Source of the DNA: Roseovarius pelagicus
Lineage (GTDB): Bacteria > Pseudomonadota > Alphaproteobacteria > Rhodobacterales > Rhodobacteraceae
NCBI RefSeq assembly: GCF_025639885.1
Contig: NZ_CP106738.1
Coordinates: forward strand, 1,488,001-1,552,000
Length of the DNA: 64,000 nt
Direction of reading: 5' to 3'
Positions 17,999-27,736 of the stretch are shown piece by piece. Under the pieces are notes generated by a model. The model made no database searches and was not told the DNA's origin. It saw only the letters and a list, made by a program, of their open reading frames with translations. The translations under genes and the position numbers were made by a program. Within the stretch, counting starts at the first letter, position 1. Each line of letters starts with the position of its first letter.

Positions 17999-18734
17999 CG
18001 TTCGACCCCTCCAGTTGAAACCCCGCCTCGCGCAGCAATGCATCCGATGCAGTTTCGACCTCACGCTCCAGACGCGCCATAAACGTGTCCTTACGCTCGC
18101 CCGCCGGAATACGGGGCAGAAACTCGACGACGGCAAGGCCCGGCTTGCGGTAAATCCCGCGCCGCGGCCAGAACACGCCGACATTGGTTGCCGCCGGCAC
18201 ACAATCCTGCCCCAGTTCCTGATAGAGCACACTAGAGCCGACTTTGTACGGGGCTTTGACGCCGGGCGCGATACGCGTGCCCTGACTGTATATGATCAGT
18301 TGGCCGGGTTCCTGCGCACCACGCGCCACGTCGCTGACCATCTTTCGGATTGCCGCACTCCGCTTGCCGCGGTTGACGGGCACACAGCCGATCCTCAGCG
18401 CGTATTGTCCGATTATCGGCGCATACATCAGCTCGCGTTTCATGATGAATTTACCCGCAGGCACAGCGCCGAAAATCAGAATAATATCCAGGAACGACTG
18501 GTGCTTGGCCGCGATCAGCACCTCGTCAGTCGGCACCGTGCCCCGCACCTCGGTGCGCAGGCCGACCATCCACCGCGCGCTCCACCGCACCCACTTGCAA
18601 TAGGCTTTGCAAGCGGCCAATGCGCCACGGCGACTGAATACCGCCCAAGGGAAGAAGACGATGCCGAGCACCAGCATCATCACATACATCAGCACGATGA
18701 ATATCAGCGAGCGCAGCCATTGAAATGCGTACAT
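17985..18734 (-). CDS. plsC: 1-acyl-sn-glycerol-3-phosphate acyltransferase
   Basis: Transfers an acyl chain to lysophosphatidate to form phosphatidate at the inner membrane. It has 249 residues. Seen: an N-terminal membrane segment (residues 7-30), the catalytic HQSFLD motif (H-x4-D, about residue 79), the substrate-binding NRGKRS region, and SQGTRIAPG, equivalent to the EGTR block. The ATG shares one base with the ftsX stop (TAATG), so it is coupled to ftsEX. The PPOX gene overlaps its 3' end. Confidence 0.92.
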   Translation of the reverse strand: MYAFQWLRSLIFIVLMYVMMLVLGIVFFPWAVFSRRGALAACKAYCKWVRWSARWMVGLRTEVRGTVPTDEVLIAAKHQSFLDIILIFGAVPAGKFIMKRELMYAPIIGQYALRIGCVPVNRGKRSAAIRKMVSDVARGAQEPGQLIIYSQGTRIAPGVKAPYKVGSSVLYQELGQDCVPAATNVGVFWPRRGIYRKPGLAVVEFLPRIPAGERKDTFMARLEREVETASDALLREAGFQLEGSNDGMG

Positions 18735-19639
18735 TATGACATTTCTCCCAAAGTGCGATGGGCGGCAGCGCGAGTCGCCAAAAACGCCACCATTGCAGCC
18801 AGGGGCGGGATCAGCAGCGGCCACAGCCAATGCCACCCTTGAAACCCGAGCCCAGAGAGAAATCCGCCGCCGACCTCTGCGCTCGGCAGGGCGAGAATGG
18901 CCAAAGTGCCCAGCACCATGCCCACTGCGGCACCAGTAAGCCCGCGTAGCGTAAAGCGCCTGACAAAAGCCTGCGCGATATAACCGTCGCGCGCACCAAC
19001 GAGACGCAATACGCTGATCACCTGCGCATTGGCAGCGAGTGCCGCCCCCGCTGCCAACGTGATCATCGCGCCCATCGCTCCGCCGATCAAAGCCAGCGAA
19101 ATCCATCCCAGTAGTCGCAACCGCGAAGCTGCCCGCACCAACGGTTCGCGCCAACGGGTATGATCGTCCAGCACTGCACCCGGTACTTCTGCGGCCAGCC
19201 GCAGGCGCAGTCCTGCAGCGTCAAAGCCGCTGCCCTCTTCGATCACCTCGATCAGTTGCGGAATCGGCAAACTCTCGATCGGCAGATCGGGGCCGAACCA
19301 CGGTTCCAGCAATGCGCGCTGTTCCGCCGTGGTCAGCGCCCGCGCTGATGCAACCCCGGCGGTCGTCTCCAACACGCGCAGCGCGGCGTCGGTCTGGGCT
19401 GCCATCTGTCCTTCGGGGGCCGATATGCGCAAGGTAGAGCTGCGCGCCAGTTCCTCTCCCCAGCGGTCCGCCAATCGCGTCGTGGCCAGCGACAGAGCCA
19501 GTGCAAACACCGCAAGAAACGCCATTGCAGCAGAGGCAAACAGCGTCAGCCATGCCGTAAAGCCCGTAGGTGGCACAACCCGGTCGGCCTGTGCGTCGCC
19601 CGCCAGAAAACTGCGTAACCCGTCGATGTTCAACATCAT
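18734..19639 (-). CDS. ftsX: Cell division ABC transporter permease FtsX
   Basis: Permease half of FtsEX, which transmits ATPase activity in FtsE to periplasmic murein hydrolase activation at the septum. It has 301 residues: one N-terminal membrane helix (about 28-50), a periplasmic loop (50-160), then three helices in a typical FtsX C-terminal domain (about 170-295). The four-base overlap with ftsE (ATGA) and the overlap with plsC indicate one operon. Family assignment rests on topology and the adjacent ftsE. Confidence 0.93.
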   Translation of the reverse strand: MMLNIDGLRSFLAGDAQADRVVPPTGFTAWLTLFASAAMAFLAVFALALSLATTRLADRWGEELARSSTLRISAPEGQMAAQTDAALRVLETTAGVASARALTTAEQRALLEPWFGPDLPIESLPIPQLIEVIEEGSGFDAAGLRLRLAAEVPGAVLDDHTRWREPLVRAASRLRLLGWISLALIGGAMGAMITLAAGAALAANAQVISVLRLVGARDGYIAQAFVRRFTLRGLTGAAVGMVLGTLAILALPSAEVGGGFLSGLGFQGWHWLWPLLIPPLAAMVAFLATRAAAHRTLGEMS

Positions 19640-20313
19640 AGATCCGCCCCCGCCAGTTGCAATCGTCGGTTCGAGATGCGCAGCACGCGGGCCTGTACAT
19701 GCGGTTTGGCCGCGCGGATCAACGCCAGATCATGGGTGGCAATCATAATCGTCTTGCCCATGCGGTTCAGTTCTATCAGCAGGCGCATCAGACGCTGCGA
19801 CATTTCCCAATCGACGTTACCCGTCGGCTCGTCAGCAAGCACCACATCAGGCGACATGATAACGGCGCGCGCCAGCGCCGCGCGCTGCCGCTCTCCCCCG
19901 GACAGTTCGGGGGGCAAGGCATCCGCCCGCGCCGTCAGACCGACCCAGCCGGTCAGTTCCTTGAGGTTCTCCAACTCACCTGTGTCATCGCGCCCTGATA
20001 CGGTCAGCGGCAGCGCGATGTTATCCGCCACACTCAGATGATCCAGAAACTGGCAGTCCTGATGCACGACCCCCACGCGCCGCCGCATCATTGCGATATC
20101 GTCGCGCGCCATCGCCCGCACATCCGTATCGAACAGCCGCACATACCCCGCAGTGGGTATAAGTGCGCCGTAGCACAGCTTCATCAGCGTGGTTTTCCCC
20201 GACCCTGACGGACCGGTTAGAAAATGAAATGACCCCGGTTGAAGCTTGAGCGAAATATCACTCAGTAGCTCGGCACCGCCATAGCTGTACGCTACATTTT
20301 CCAGCTCGATCAC
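19636..20313 (-). CDS. ftsE: Cell division ATP-binding protein FtsE
   Basis: ABC ATPase partner of FtsX. It has 225 residues. Seen: N-terminal MIELENVAYSYGG, Walker A GPSGSGKTT (residues 35-43), Q-loop VVHQDCQFLDHLSV, signature LSGGERQRAALARA, Walker B VVLADEPTGNVDW, and switch His in IATHD. The VAYSYGG and EPTGNVDW segments fit FtsE rather than LolD. The gene is divergent from the zinc-ribbon protein, with a 183-bp shared intergenic region that should hold both promoters. Confidence 0.94.
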   Translation of the reverse strand: MIELENVAYSYGGAELLSDISLKLQPGSFHFLTGPSGSGKTTLMKLCYGALIPTAGYVRLFDTDVRAMARDDIAMMRRRVGVVHQDCQFLDHLSVADNIALPLTVSGRDDTGELENLKELTGWVGLTARADALPPELSGGERQRAALARAVIMSPDVVLADEPTGNVDWEMSQRLMRLLIELNRMGKTIMIATHDLALIRAAKPHVQARVLRISNRRLQLAGADL

Positions 20314-20496
20314 GGCTGCCCCTTTTCCGCTTTGCTACTTAAATGCCCCACCCAGCATGCGCATGCAATCGGCGGGGTGCAAATCCTTTGCTCTTTTCCG
20401 CCAGTCCTTTACAGCTTATGCTAACTGCCAGATCACGGGCGTCACAGTTGCGCCCGGCAAAAAATCGACGGTACTGGTGCTCAACGGGGTGATCTA

Positions 20497-21342
20497 ATGC
20501 GGCTGACTTGCCCGAATTGCGGGGCGCAATACGAAATACCAGAAGACGTGATCCCCCATGATGGTCGGGACGTGCAGTGTTCGAATTGCGGCGATACTTG
20601 GTTTCAGCAACATCCGGATCATCGGGTCGAGGATGACGAGGCCAGCGTTCAATACACCGCTGATGTCAGTTATGACGACTCCGGCGACGACGCGGAACTC
20701 GCCGAGGACATCGACGAAGATGCGGACACCGACCCTGATCCCGTACACGCCCAGCGGCGCCGTCTGGATCCCGATGTAACAAGCGTTCTGCGCGAAGAGG
20801 CCGAACGCGAAACGCAGGCCAGAGCCCGCGAGTCCAGCAGTCTGGAATCGCAGCCCGATCTGGGCCTCGACAGCAGCGAAGACGGTGCCGACCGCCGCAG
20901 CCGCGAGGCGCAGGCACGAATGGCACGTCTGCGTGGCAGGCCCGACATAGATGAGGCCGAGGACACGTCAGAGATTGATCCGACGTCTCGGCGTGGACTG
21001 CTGCCCGACATCGAGGAAATCAATTCTTCCCTGCGCAACGACACCGGCAGTTCCGACCAGACCAACCCCGAAGATATGTACCCCGAGGCCGACAGCGGCG
21101 TGCGCGGCGGTGGCGGATTCCGACGTGGGTTTGTGCTGGTTGTGCTACTGGCTGCGATCCTGACACTCCTCTATGTCTTTGCGCCGCAGATCGGCGGGGC
21201 TGTACCCGCGCTTGCCGATGTACTGGGCGAGTATGTCGAGACCGTGAACCGTGCACGGGTCTGGCTCAACGATCTGATTGCATCGCTGATGCGCTGGCTC
21301 GACAGCATGGCATCCTCCGCCCCCAGCGGTGACGCAAACTGA
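20497..21342 (+). CDS. MJ0042-type zinc-ribbon membrane protein
   Basis: A 281-residue protein. The N-terminus carries a zinc ribbon, CPNCGAQYEIP ... CSNCGDTW (cysteines about residues 5, 8, 28 and 31), of the MJ0042 family. A long acidic, Asp/Glu/Ser-rich, probably disordered region follows (about 45-205). One membrane helix lies at about 212-235, and a short C-terminal amphipathic segment follows. Such proteins are regularly divergent from ftsE in Rhodobacterales. A role near the division machinery is inference from position only. Confidence 0.88.
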   Translation: MRLTCPNCGAQYEIPEDVIPHDGRDVQCSNCGDTWFQQHPDHRVEDDEASVQYTADVSYDDSGDDAELAEDIDEDADTDPDPVHAQRRRLDPDVTSVLREEAERETQARARESSSLESQPDLGLDSSEDGADRRSREAQARMARLRGRPDIDEAEDTSEIDPTSRRGLLPDIEEINSSLRNDTGSSDQTNPEDMYPEADSGVRGGGGFRRGFVLVVLLAAILTLLYVFAPQIGGAVPALADVLGEYVETVNRARVWLNDLIASLMRWLDSMASSAPSGDAN

Positions 21343-21379
21343 ATCTGCCCACCTCACGAACCTCAAAGTGACCCGTTCA

Positions 21380-22282
21380 ATGGCCCTGACGCCCCCCGGA
21401 CAAACCCTTGCCCCGGTTCTGATGACCTTTTTCGCCGCGATCCTGTGGGGTCTGTGGTGGATTCCGATTCGGTATCTGGAGGGGTTGGGTCTGTCAGAGG
21501 GCCAGGTTGCCATCGCAGGCAATCTGGGGGCCATGCTGGCAACCGCGTTTTATCTGATCCTCACACGGCAAATGCCGCGACTGGACCGCCGCGCGCTCTG
21601 CGGCGCTGTCCTGGTCGGCGTGGCGGTGTCCAGTTACTCTATTGCGATCGTGCTTACCGATGTGATGCGCGCGGTGTTGTTGTTCTACCTCGCCCCCGCG
21701 TGGAGCAAAATCATCGAATGGGCGTTTCTCGGTCAACGCTGGCGGCACAGTTCCACCCTCACGTTATTGCTGTCGCTCTGCGGGGCGTTTCTGGTGTTGG
21801 GGGGAGAAGTTTCAGTGTCACAAATCGGCCCAGGAGATATCCTTGCGATTGTCTCCGGCATCGCTTGGGCAATTGGCGCGGCGCTGGTCTTTACCGGTGG
21901 CGCGGCGCATGCGATGTCTGTGACGTTGGCAACGATGACCTCGGCCACGCTGGTTGCAGCCGGGTACATGCTGGCGATCGGGGACAGCCTGCCGCAGGCA
22001 GGCATGATGCCTGCAATCGGGCTTAGTCTCGCCTTGGGTGCATTCTTTGTCCTGCCGGTGATGGCGCTGACAATGTGGAGTGCGCAGCGCCTGACGCCAG
22101 CATTGCTCAGCTTTCTCTTTACCCTCGAAATTCTATCAGGGGTCATTTCGGGTGCATTCCTGCTGGACGAAGTGTTCGGAGTGGTTCAACTGCTGGGCGC
22201 AATCCTGATCGTAGGCGCAGCACTGGTCGAAGTGGCGATTGCTCTGCGCGCACGGCCACGGCACGCGCCGGGCTTGCTCTGA
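21380..22282 (+). CDS. EamA/DMT-superfamily transporter
   Basis: About 300 residues with ten predicted membrane helices in two five-helix EamA repeats. Seen: the N-terminal FFAAILWGLWWIPIRYLEG and repeat-2 GDILAIVSGIAWAIGAALVF segments. Drug/metabolite transporters of this type often export amino acids or small metabolites; the substrate cannot be told from sequence. A GTG at 21329, overlapping the previous gene by 14 bases, could add 17 residues; the ATG at 21380 directly precedes the first helix and is preferred. It is followed 27 bp later by a desaturase gene. Confidence 0.87.
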   Translation: MALTPPGQTLAPVLMTFFAAILWGLWWIPIRYLEGLGLSEGQVAIAGNLGAMLATAFYLILTRQMPRLDRRALCGAVLVGVAVSSYSIAIVLTDVMRAVLLFYLAPAWSKIIEWAFLGQRWRHSSTLTLLLSLCGAFLVLGGEVSVSQIGPGDILAIVSGIAWAIGAALVFTGGAAHAMSVTLATMTSATLVAAGYMLAIGDSLPQAGMMPAIGLSLALGAFFVLPVMALTMWSAQRLTPALLSFLFTLEILSGVISGAFLLDEVFGVVQLLGAILIVGAALVEVAIALRARPRHAPGLL

Positions 22283-22309
22283 TCCAGCGGTCGGTTTAGC
22301 CATTGAAGG

Positions 22310-23197
22310 ATGGATCACAAGGCATTCATCGCCACCCTACCGCGTGAAGCACTGGCACAGCTTAACACGACTGCGGATGCGCCCGGCCTGCGGCATCTGG
22401 CAGGGCATGTCGGGCTGATCGTCTTGTTCGGCAGTTGGATCGTGTTTGGACTTCCGCTGTGGCAAGTGGCGCTGGTGGCACAGGGGATCGCGATCTGCTT
22501 TCTCTTTACGCTACAACATGAATGCACCCACAAGACACCGTTTGCCTCGCTTGCCGTGAATGAATGGACTGGCCGCGTTGTCGGCGTTCTGATCCTGCAA
22601 CCGTTCGAATGGTTTCGCTACCTGCATCTGGCGCATCACCGTCACACCAACATCCCCGACAAGGATCCCGAACTGACCGGCGGTGGCAAACCCGAAACAC
22701 CGTGGCAGTACATTCGCCACATCTCGGGGCTGCCGACCTGGATCGCGATGGCCCGGATCACATGGGACAATGCGCGCGGGCAAATCAGGGATGATTTCAC
22801 GCCTGGCCGCGCAAAACCGCGTCTGATCCGCGAGGCGCGGGTGATGCTGGCGCTCTATGCCGCCACCCTTGTCAGTCTGTTTTTCACGCCGCTGCTCTTC
22901 TGGGTTTGGCTGTTGCCGGTCCTGCTGGGTCAGCCGTTCCTGCGGCTCTACCTGCTGGCCGAACATGGCCGCTGCCCCTTTGTCGTCAATATGTTCGAAA
23001 ACACCCGCACCACCTATACAAACCGGATCATCCGGTTTTTGGCGTGGAACATGCCCTATCATACCGAACATCACACTCTGCCGATGGTACCCTTCCACCG
23101 CCTGCCCGCGTTGCACGATCTGATGCAGGATAAGCTCGGCGTCACTGCCGACGGATATGCCACCTTCCATGCAGAGTATGTCGCGAACCTGCGCTGA
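22310..23197 (+). CDS. Membrane fatty acid desaturase/hydroxylase-family protein
   Basis: A 295-residue membrane di-iron protein. The three histidine boxes are visible: HECTH (about residue 72), HLAHHRH (about 105) and HTEHH (about 248). Four hydrophobic segments surround them. The family introduces double bonds or hydroxyl groups into lipids, carotenoids or other membrane-bound substrates; the closest functional class cannot be fixed here. GAAGG lies directly before the ATG, an unusually short spacing. It precedes pheS by 60 bp on the same strand. Confidence 0.88.
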   Translation: MDHKAFIATLPREALAQLNTTADAPGLRHLAGHVGLIVLFGSWIVFGLPLWQVALVAQGIAICFLFTLQHECTHKTPFASLAVNEWTGRVVGVLILQPFEWFRYLHLAHHRHTNIPDKDPELTGGGKPETPWQYIRHISGLPTWIAMARITWDNARGQIRDDFTPGRAKPRLIREARVMLALYAATLVSLFFTPLLFWVWLLPVLLGQPFLRLYLLAEHGRCPFVVNMFENTRTTYTNRIIRFLAWNMPYHTEHHTLPMVPFHRLPALHDLMQDKLGVTADGYATFHAEYVANLR

Positions 23198-23257
23198 GGC
23201 TTGCACGGAGGGGCGCAGCGCGCTAACTCGCAGTCAGGAATGACGATAGGTGCCCCG

Positions 23258-24331
23258 ATGGATGATCTGCGCGACAAATATATTGACCTGATTGCTACCG
23301 CTGGCAGTGAATCCGCGCTGGAGGACCTACGCGTGCAGGCGATCGGCAAAAAGGGTGAGATCAGCCTTCAGATGCGTGAACTGGGCCGCATGACGCCCGA
23401 AGAACGGCAGATCGCCGGCCCAAAGCTGAACGCGCTCAAGGACGAGATCGCGAGCGCGCTGGCCGCCAAGAAAGAAGCGTTGGGCGATGCCGCGCTGGAC
23501 GAACGACTGCGCAGCGAATGGCTGGATGTAACGCTGCCTGTGCGCCCGCATCGTCAGGGCACGATCCACCCCGTCAGCCAAGTCACCGAAGAAGTCACCG
23601 CAATTTTCGCTGACATGGGCTTTGCCGTGGCCGAAGGTCCGCAGATCGAAAGTGACTGGTACAATTTCGACGCGCTCAACATCCCCGGCCACCACCCCGC
23701 GCGGGCCGAGATGGACACGTTCTATACGCATCGCGCGACAGGCGACGACCGCCCACCGCATGTTTTGCGCACGCATACGTCGCCGGTGCAGATCCGCACC
23801 ATGCAGGAACAGGGCGCACCCATCCGCATCATCGCGCCGGGCCGCGTCTATCGCGCCGACTACGACATGACGCACACGCCAATGTTCCACCAGATCGAAG
23901 GGCTGGCCATCGACAAGGACATCAGCATGGCCAACCTGAAATGGGTGCTGGAGGAATTCGTCAAATCCTTCTTTGAAGTGGACGATGTCGAACTGCGCTT
24001 TCGCGCGTCGCATTTTCCGTTCACCGAACCGTCGGCAGAGGTCGATATCCGCTGCTCGTGGGAGGGCGGCACATTGAAGGTCGGCGAGGGCGACGACTGG
24101 CTGGAGATTTTGGGCTCCGGCATGGTCCACCCGCATGTGCTGCGCGCGGGCAACGTGGACCCGGACGAATGGCAGGGCTTTGCCTTTGGCATGGGGATCG
24201 ACCGGATCGCAATGCTGAAATACGGGATACCGGATTTGCGCGCGTTCTTTGATTCCGACCTGCGCTGGCTACGGCATTACGGGTTCGCAAGTCTGGATGT
24301 GCCGACGCTGCGGGGTGGTTTGAGTAGGTGA
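23258..24331 (+). CDS. pheS: Phenylalanyl-tRNA synthetase, alpha subunit
   Basis: Catalytic alpha chain of PheRS. It has 357 residues, normal length. Seen: the N-terminal coiled-coil tRNA-binding region (residues 1-85), motif 2 with the [10 protein letters not shown] segment and [21 protein letters not shown], and motif 3 [14 protein letters not shown]. The start at 23258 (MDDLRDKY) suits the family N-terminus; an in-frame ATG at 23240 would add six residues. Its stop overlaps a DUF2513 gene by GTGA; pheT follows only after two further genes. Confidence 0.97.
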   Translation: MDDLRDKYIDLIATAGSESALEDLRVQAIGKKGEISLQMRELGRMTPEERQIAGPKLNALKDEIASALAAKKEALGDAALDERLRSEWLDVTLPVRPHRQGTIHPVSQVTEEVTAIFADMGFAVAEGPQIESDWYNFDALNIPGHHPARAEMDTFYTHRATGDDRPPHVLRTHTSPVQIRTMQEQGAPIRIIAPGRVYRADYDMTHTPMFHQIEGLAIDKDISMANLKWVLEEFVKSFFEVDDVELRFRASHFPFTEPSAEVDIRCSWEGGTLKVGEGDDWLEILGSGMVHPHVLRAGNVDPDEWQGFAFGMGIDRIAMLKYGIPDLRAFFDSDLRWLRHYGFASLDVPTLRGGLSR

Positions 24332-24681
24332 AAAGGGACCAAGATTTCATTAGGCAGCTCCTGCTTAAGTACGAAGCTGAAGATGATTGGGTCTTGATGA
24401 CGGTGGGTGACATTTTCGGCTCTTCCGAAGAAGAGCGCCGAGAAAACTACCATATGCATCTGATGATGGATGAGGGCTTCCTCACCCCTATAGGCAACGG
24501 AACCTTTCGTATCACGTCTTACGGACACGACTACTTGGAAGCGATACGTGATGATACAGTTTGGGCCAAAACTAAACGCGGCGCGTTGAGTGCGGGTGGC
24601 GCATCGCTTCGATTGATGTTTGAGATTGCTTCGAGCATTGTGAAGCAAAAAGCGGCAGAGGCACTCGGCCTACCACTCTGA
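24328..24681 (+). CDS. DUF2513-family protein inserted between pheS and pheT
   Basis: A 117-residue soluble protein. The N-terminus [16 protein letters not shown] and the central [11 protein letters not shown] and [16 protein letters not shown] segments are characteristic of DUF2513, a small family with a winged-helix-like fold often found in mobile or phage-linked loci. Function unknown. It starts with GTG overlapping the pheS stop (GTGA). Its base composition is clearly more A+T-rich than pheS and pheT, with different codon use, which suggests acquisition by transfer. Confidence 0.85.
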   Translation: MKRDQDFIRQLLLKYEAEDDWVLMTVGDIFGSSEEERRENYHMHLMMDEGFLTPIGNGTFRITSYGHDYLEAIRDDTVWAKTKRGALSAGGASLRLMFEIASSIVKQKAAEALGLPL

Positions 24682-24895
24682 CATAAGCCGGACGCGCGCC
24701 TGCCCGTGGGGCGGCGCTGCAACATTCCTGTCAGGCACTTTATACCCGCCAAGCCCCTCCGCCCCATCAGCGATGCACACCATATCCAAAGCGCCAGCCC
24801 GCCCATACGGGCAGGCGCTCGCCCGGCGGCTTCGCCTTGATTCCGGGCGCAGAGGCGCATCTTATCTGAGCAAAGCACCCGAGAGGAGCCGGCCC

Positions 24896-25177
24896 ATGAA
24901 CCTTTTCCGACACGAGAACCGCCAGCAAAGCGCCGACAGCCGCCGCATCTACGCCCTCTATGAGGTCGCCTACACCATCGTCGATTTCACCGCTGCAATC
25001 TCTTTCCTGATCGGCTCCATCCTGTTTTTCTGGGCCGAATACGAAACAGCCGCCATCTGGCTCTTTATCATCGGCTCTGCCTGTTTCTGCCTCAAGCCAA
25101 CAATCCGCATGGCCCGCGAGGTCAAGTTGCTGAGAATGGGTGACACCGAGACCCTCGCGGACCGCTACAAACCCTAA
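24896..25177 (+). CDS. YrhK-family small membrane protein
   Basis: A 93-residue protein. The central part has two membrane helices (about residues 32-50 and 55-75), and the family pattern YEVAYTIVDFTAAISFLIGSILFF-like is visible over residues 22-45. Function is unknown. GAGAGGAG lies six bases before the ATG at 24896, which sets the start; longer upstream readings lack a ribosome site. It lies 70 bp before pheT on the same strand. Confidence 0.8.
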   Translation: MNLFRHENRQQSADSRRIYALYEVAYTIVDFTAAISFLIGSILFFWAEYETAAIWLFIIGSACFCLKPTIRMAREVKLLRMGDTETLADRYKP

Positions 25178-25247
25178 GCGGCCTTCCCCCCCGGCCCTCT
25201 ATCCGTTAGATGCAGGGCAACCCGAAATGACTTGCGGATGACGGCAC

Positions 25248-27647
25248 ATGAAATTCACCCTCTCCTGGCTCAAAGACCACCTCGACACCACCGCCACCGT
25301 GGACGAGATCACCTACGCCCTCACTGATCTGGGACTGGAGGTCGAGGAGGTCTTGAACCCCGCCGCGCGCCTTGCCGACTTTACCATTGGCAAGGTCATC
25401 CACGCCGAACAGCACCCTGATGCGGACCGGTTGCGCGTGTGTCAGGTCGAAACCGACGAGGGCCAGTTGCAGATCATCTGCGGCGCGCCCAATGCCCGCA
25501 CCGGGATCACCGTCGTGGTCGCCAAGCCGGGCGTCTACGTCCCCGGCATCGACACCACCATCGGCGTCGGTAAAATCCGTGGCATCGAAAGCTTTGGCAT
25601 GATGGCGTCAGAACGTGAGATGGAGCTGTCCGACGAACATGACGGCATCATCGAATTGCCTTCCGGCGAGGTGGGCGACCGTTTCATCGACTGGCTGGCA
25701 CAGAATGACCCGGCCAAGGTCGATCCGGTGATCGACATCGCCATCACCCCCAACCGCCCTGATGCGCTGGGTGTGCGCGGCATCGCCCGTGATCTGGCCG
25801 CGCGCGGTCTGGGCCGGATGAAACCCGCGCCCGAGGCACAGGTGCAGGGCCAGTTTCCCTGCCCCATCAACGTGACCATCGACGATGATGCCCGCGAGAA
25901 CGGTTGCGAGGTCTTTGCCGGTCGCCTTATTCGCGGCGTCACCAACGGCCCATCGCCTGACTGGCTTCAGACGCGGCTGCGCGCCATCGGGTTGCGCCCG
26001 ATCTCGGCGCTGGTGGATATCACGAACTTCTTTACCTATGACCGCAACCGTCCGCTGCACGTCTTTGACGCAGGCAAGGTCACCGGCGACCTGCGCATTC
26101 ACCGCGCCAAGGGCTGCGAGACACTGATCGGTCTGGATGAGAAAGAATACACCTTCTCAGAAGGCATGGTTGTGATCTCGGACGACAACGGCGTTGAGAG
26201 CATCGGCGGCATCATGGGCGGGCTGCAAACCGGATGTACCGCAGACACCACCGATGTGTTTCTGGAGGCCGCATTCTGGGACACTGTCCAGATCGCCACC
26301 ACGGGCCGTGCGCTCAAGATCAACTCGGATGCACGCTATCGCAATGAACGCGGCATTGATCCGGCGTTCAACATGGAGGCAATTGAGCTGGCGACCCAGA
26401 TGATCCTCGATCTCTGTGGTGGCGAGCCTTCCAAAGTCGTGGTTGCGGGCAAAGTCCCCGATGTATCGCGCGCCTACAAACTGGTGCCAGCGCGCGTCCA
26501 AAGCCTTGTCGGCATGGACATCCCAGAGAGCGAGCAGCGCCAGACGCTGACAGCACTGGGTTTCCGGCTCGAAGGCAACATGGCGCAGGTCCCATCCTGG
26601 CGTCCCGACGTGCAGGGCGAGGCCGATTTGGTCGAAGAGGTGGCGCGCATCGCGTCTCTGACCAAGCTACAAGGCCGCCCACTGCCCCGCGCGCAGGCAG
26701 GCGTGCCCAAACCGGTCCTGTCGGTCCCGCAACGTCGCGAGCAGATTGCACGTCGTACCGCTGCCGCACTAGGTTACAACGAATGTGTGACCTACAGCTT
26801 CATCGACCATGCAAGTGCCGCGCTCTTTGGCGGCGGCGACGACGCGACCATGTTGGCCAACCCAATCAGCACCGACCTGAGCCATATGCGCCCCGCGCTG
26901 CTGCCGGGCCTGTTGCAGGCCGCCGCCCGAAATCAGGCCCGCGGCCAGATGGACATGGCGCTGTTCGAGGCCGGTCACGCCTTTCACGGTGGCGAGCCGG
27001 GTGAACAGCATATGCAGGTTGCCGGCATCCTCATCGGTCGCACCGGCCCCAAGGATGTGCACGGCACGTCGCGGGCGGTCGACCTCTATGACGCCAAGGC
27101 CGATGTCGAGGCGCTGCTTGCGGCCATCGGCGCCCCCGCCAAGGTTCAGATTCTGCGCGGCGCACGCGAATGGTGGCATCCGGGCCGTCACGGCATGATC
27201 TGTCTCGGTCCGAAAAAGGTACTTGGCGTCTTTGGCGAATTGCATCCAAAGGTGCTGCGCGCAATGGATGTCAAAGGCCCCGCCGTCGGCTTTACCCTTT
27301 GGCCCGCCGAGGTGCCGCTGCCGCGCAACGCCACTGCCAATCGCGGCACCCTCACCATCAGCGACCTGCAGGCGGTCGAGCGTGATTTTGCCTTTGTCGT
27401 GAACGCGGATGTCGAGGCGCTGACGCTGGTCAACGCGGCTGCTGGTGCCGATAAGGCGCTGATCACCGATGTGCGCGTCTTTGACGAATTCATCGGCGGC
27501 AGTGTCGGAGAGGGCAAGAAATCTCTCGCTGTCACAGTCCGCCTGCAACCAACCGATGCCACGCTGAAGGACGCTGATATCGAGGCTGTCTCGACCAAGA
27601 TCGTGGAAAAGGTCGCCAAAGCGACAGGCGGCACGCTGCGCGGTTAA
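25248..27647 (+). CDS. pheT: Phenylalanyl-tRNA synthetase, beta subunit
   Basis: Beta chain of PheRS, carrying the editing and anticodon-binding domains. It has 799 residues, normal length. Seen: N-terminal MKFTLSWLKDHL, the EMAP/OB-fold tRNA-binding domain (about residues 40-150, KVIHAEQHPDADRLRVCQV), the B3/B4 editing domain (about 210-390), the B5 domain, the pseudo-catalytic core and the C-terminal ferredoxin-fold anticodon-binding domain (last 95 residues, AVERDFAFVV). A REP-like element starts six bases after its stop. Confidence 0.97.
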   Translation: MKFTLSWLKDHLDTTATVDEITYALTDLGLEVEEVLNPAARLADFTIGKVIHAEQHPDADRLRVCQVETDEGQLQIICGAPNARTGITVVVAKPGVYVPGIDTTIGVGKIRGIESFGMMASEREMELSDEHDGIIELPSGEVGDRFIDWLAQNDPAKVDPVIDIAITPNRPDALGVRGIARDLAARGLGRMKPAPEAQVQGQFPCPINVTIDDDARENGCEVFAGRLIRGVTNGPSPDWLQTRLRAIGLRPISALVDITNFFTYDRNRPLHVFDAGKVTGDLRIHRAKGCETLIGLDEKEYTFSEGMVVISDDNGVESIGGIMGGLQTGCTADTTDVFLEAAFWDTVQIATTGRALKINSDARYRNERGIDPAFNMEAIELATQMILDLCGGEPSKVVVAGKVPDVSRAYKLVPARVQSLVGMDIPESEQRQTLTALGFRLEGNMAQVPSWRPDVQGEADLVEEVARIASLTKLQGRPLPRAQAGVPKPVLSVPQRREQIARRTAAALGYNECVTYSFIDHASAALFGGGDDATMLANPISTDLSHMRPALLPGLLQAAARNQARGQMDMALFEAGHAFHGGEPGEQHMQVAGILIGRTGPKDVHGTSRAVDLYDAKADVEALLAAIGAPAKVQILRGAREWWHPGRHGMICLGPKKVLGVFGELHPKVLRAMDVKGPAVGFTLWPAEVPLPRNATANRGTLTISDLQAVERDFAFVVNADVEALTLVNAAAGADKALITDVRVFDEFIGGSVGEGKKSLAVTVRLQPTDATLKDADIEAVSTKIVEKVAKATGGTLRG

Positions 27648-27653
27648 ACCTGC

Positions 27654-27710
27654 GCCGGGCTGAAGCCCGGCCTACGCCACCCGCCATGTAGGCCGGGCTT
27701 CAGCCCGGCC
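27654..27710. repeat. REP-like palindromic element, copy 2
   Basis: GCCGGGCTGAAGCCCGGC (27654-27671) and GCCGGGCTTCAGCCCGGC (27692-27709) face each other across a spacer with CTAC and GTAG inner ends. The whole element is one large palindrome made of two hairpins. It is closely related to the copy at 14737-14789 and has the same position just after a stop codon. Confidence 0.88.
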
Positions 27711-27736
27711 CTCACCTCATCAAAAGGAAGCCCACT

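Noticed and set aside
24700..24890. Possible tRNA or small RNA between the DUF2513 and YrhK genes
   Set aside because: GC-rich hairpins are present but no tRNA cloverleaf or known RNA motif can be drawn.
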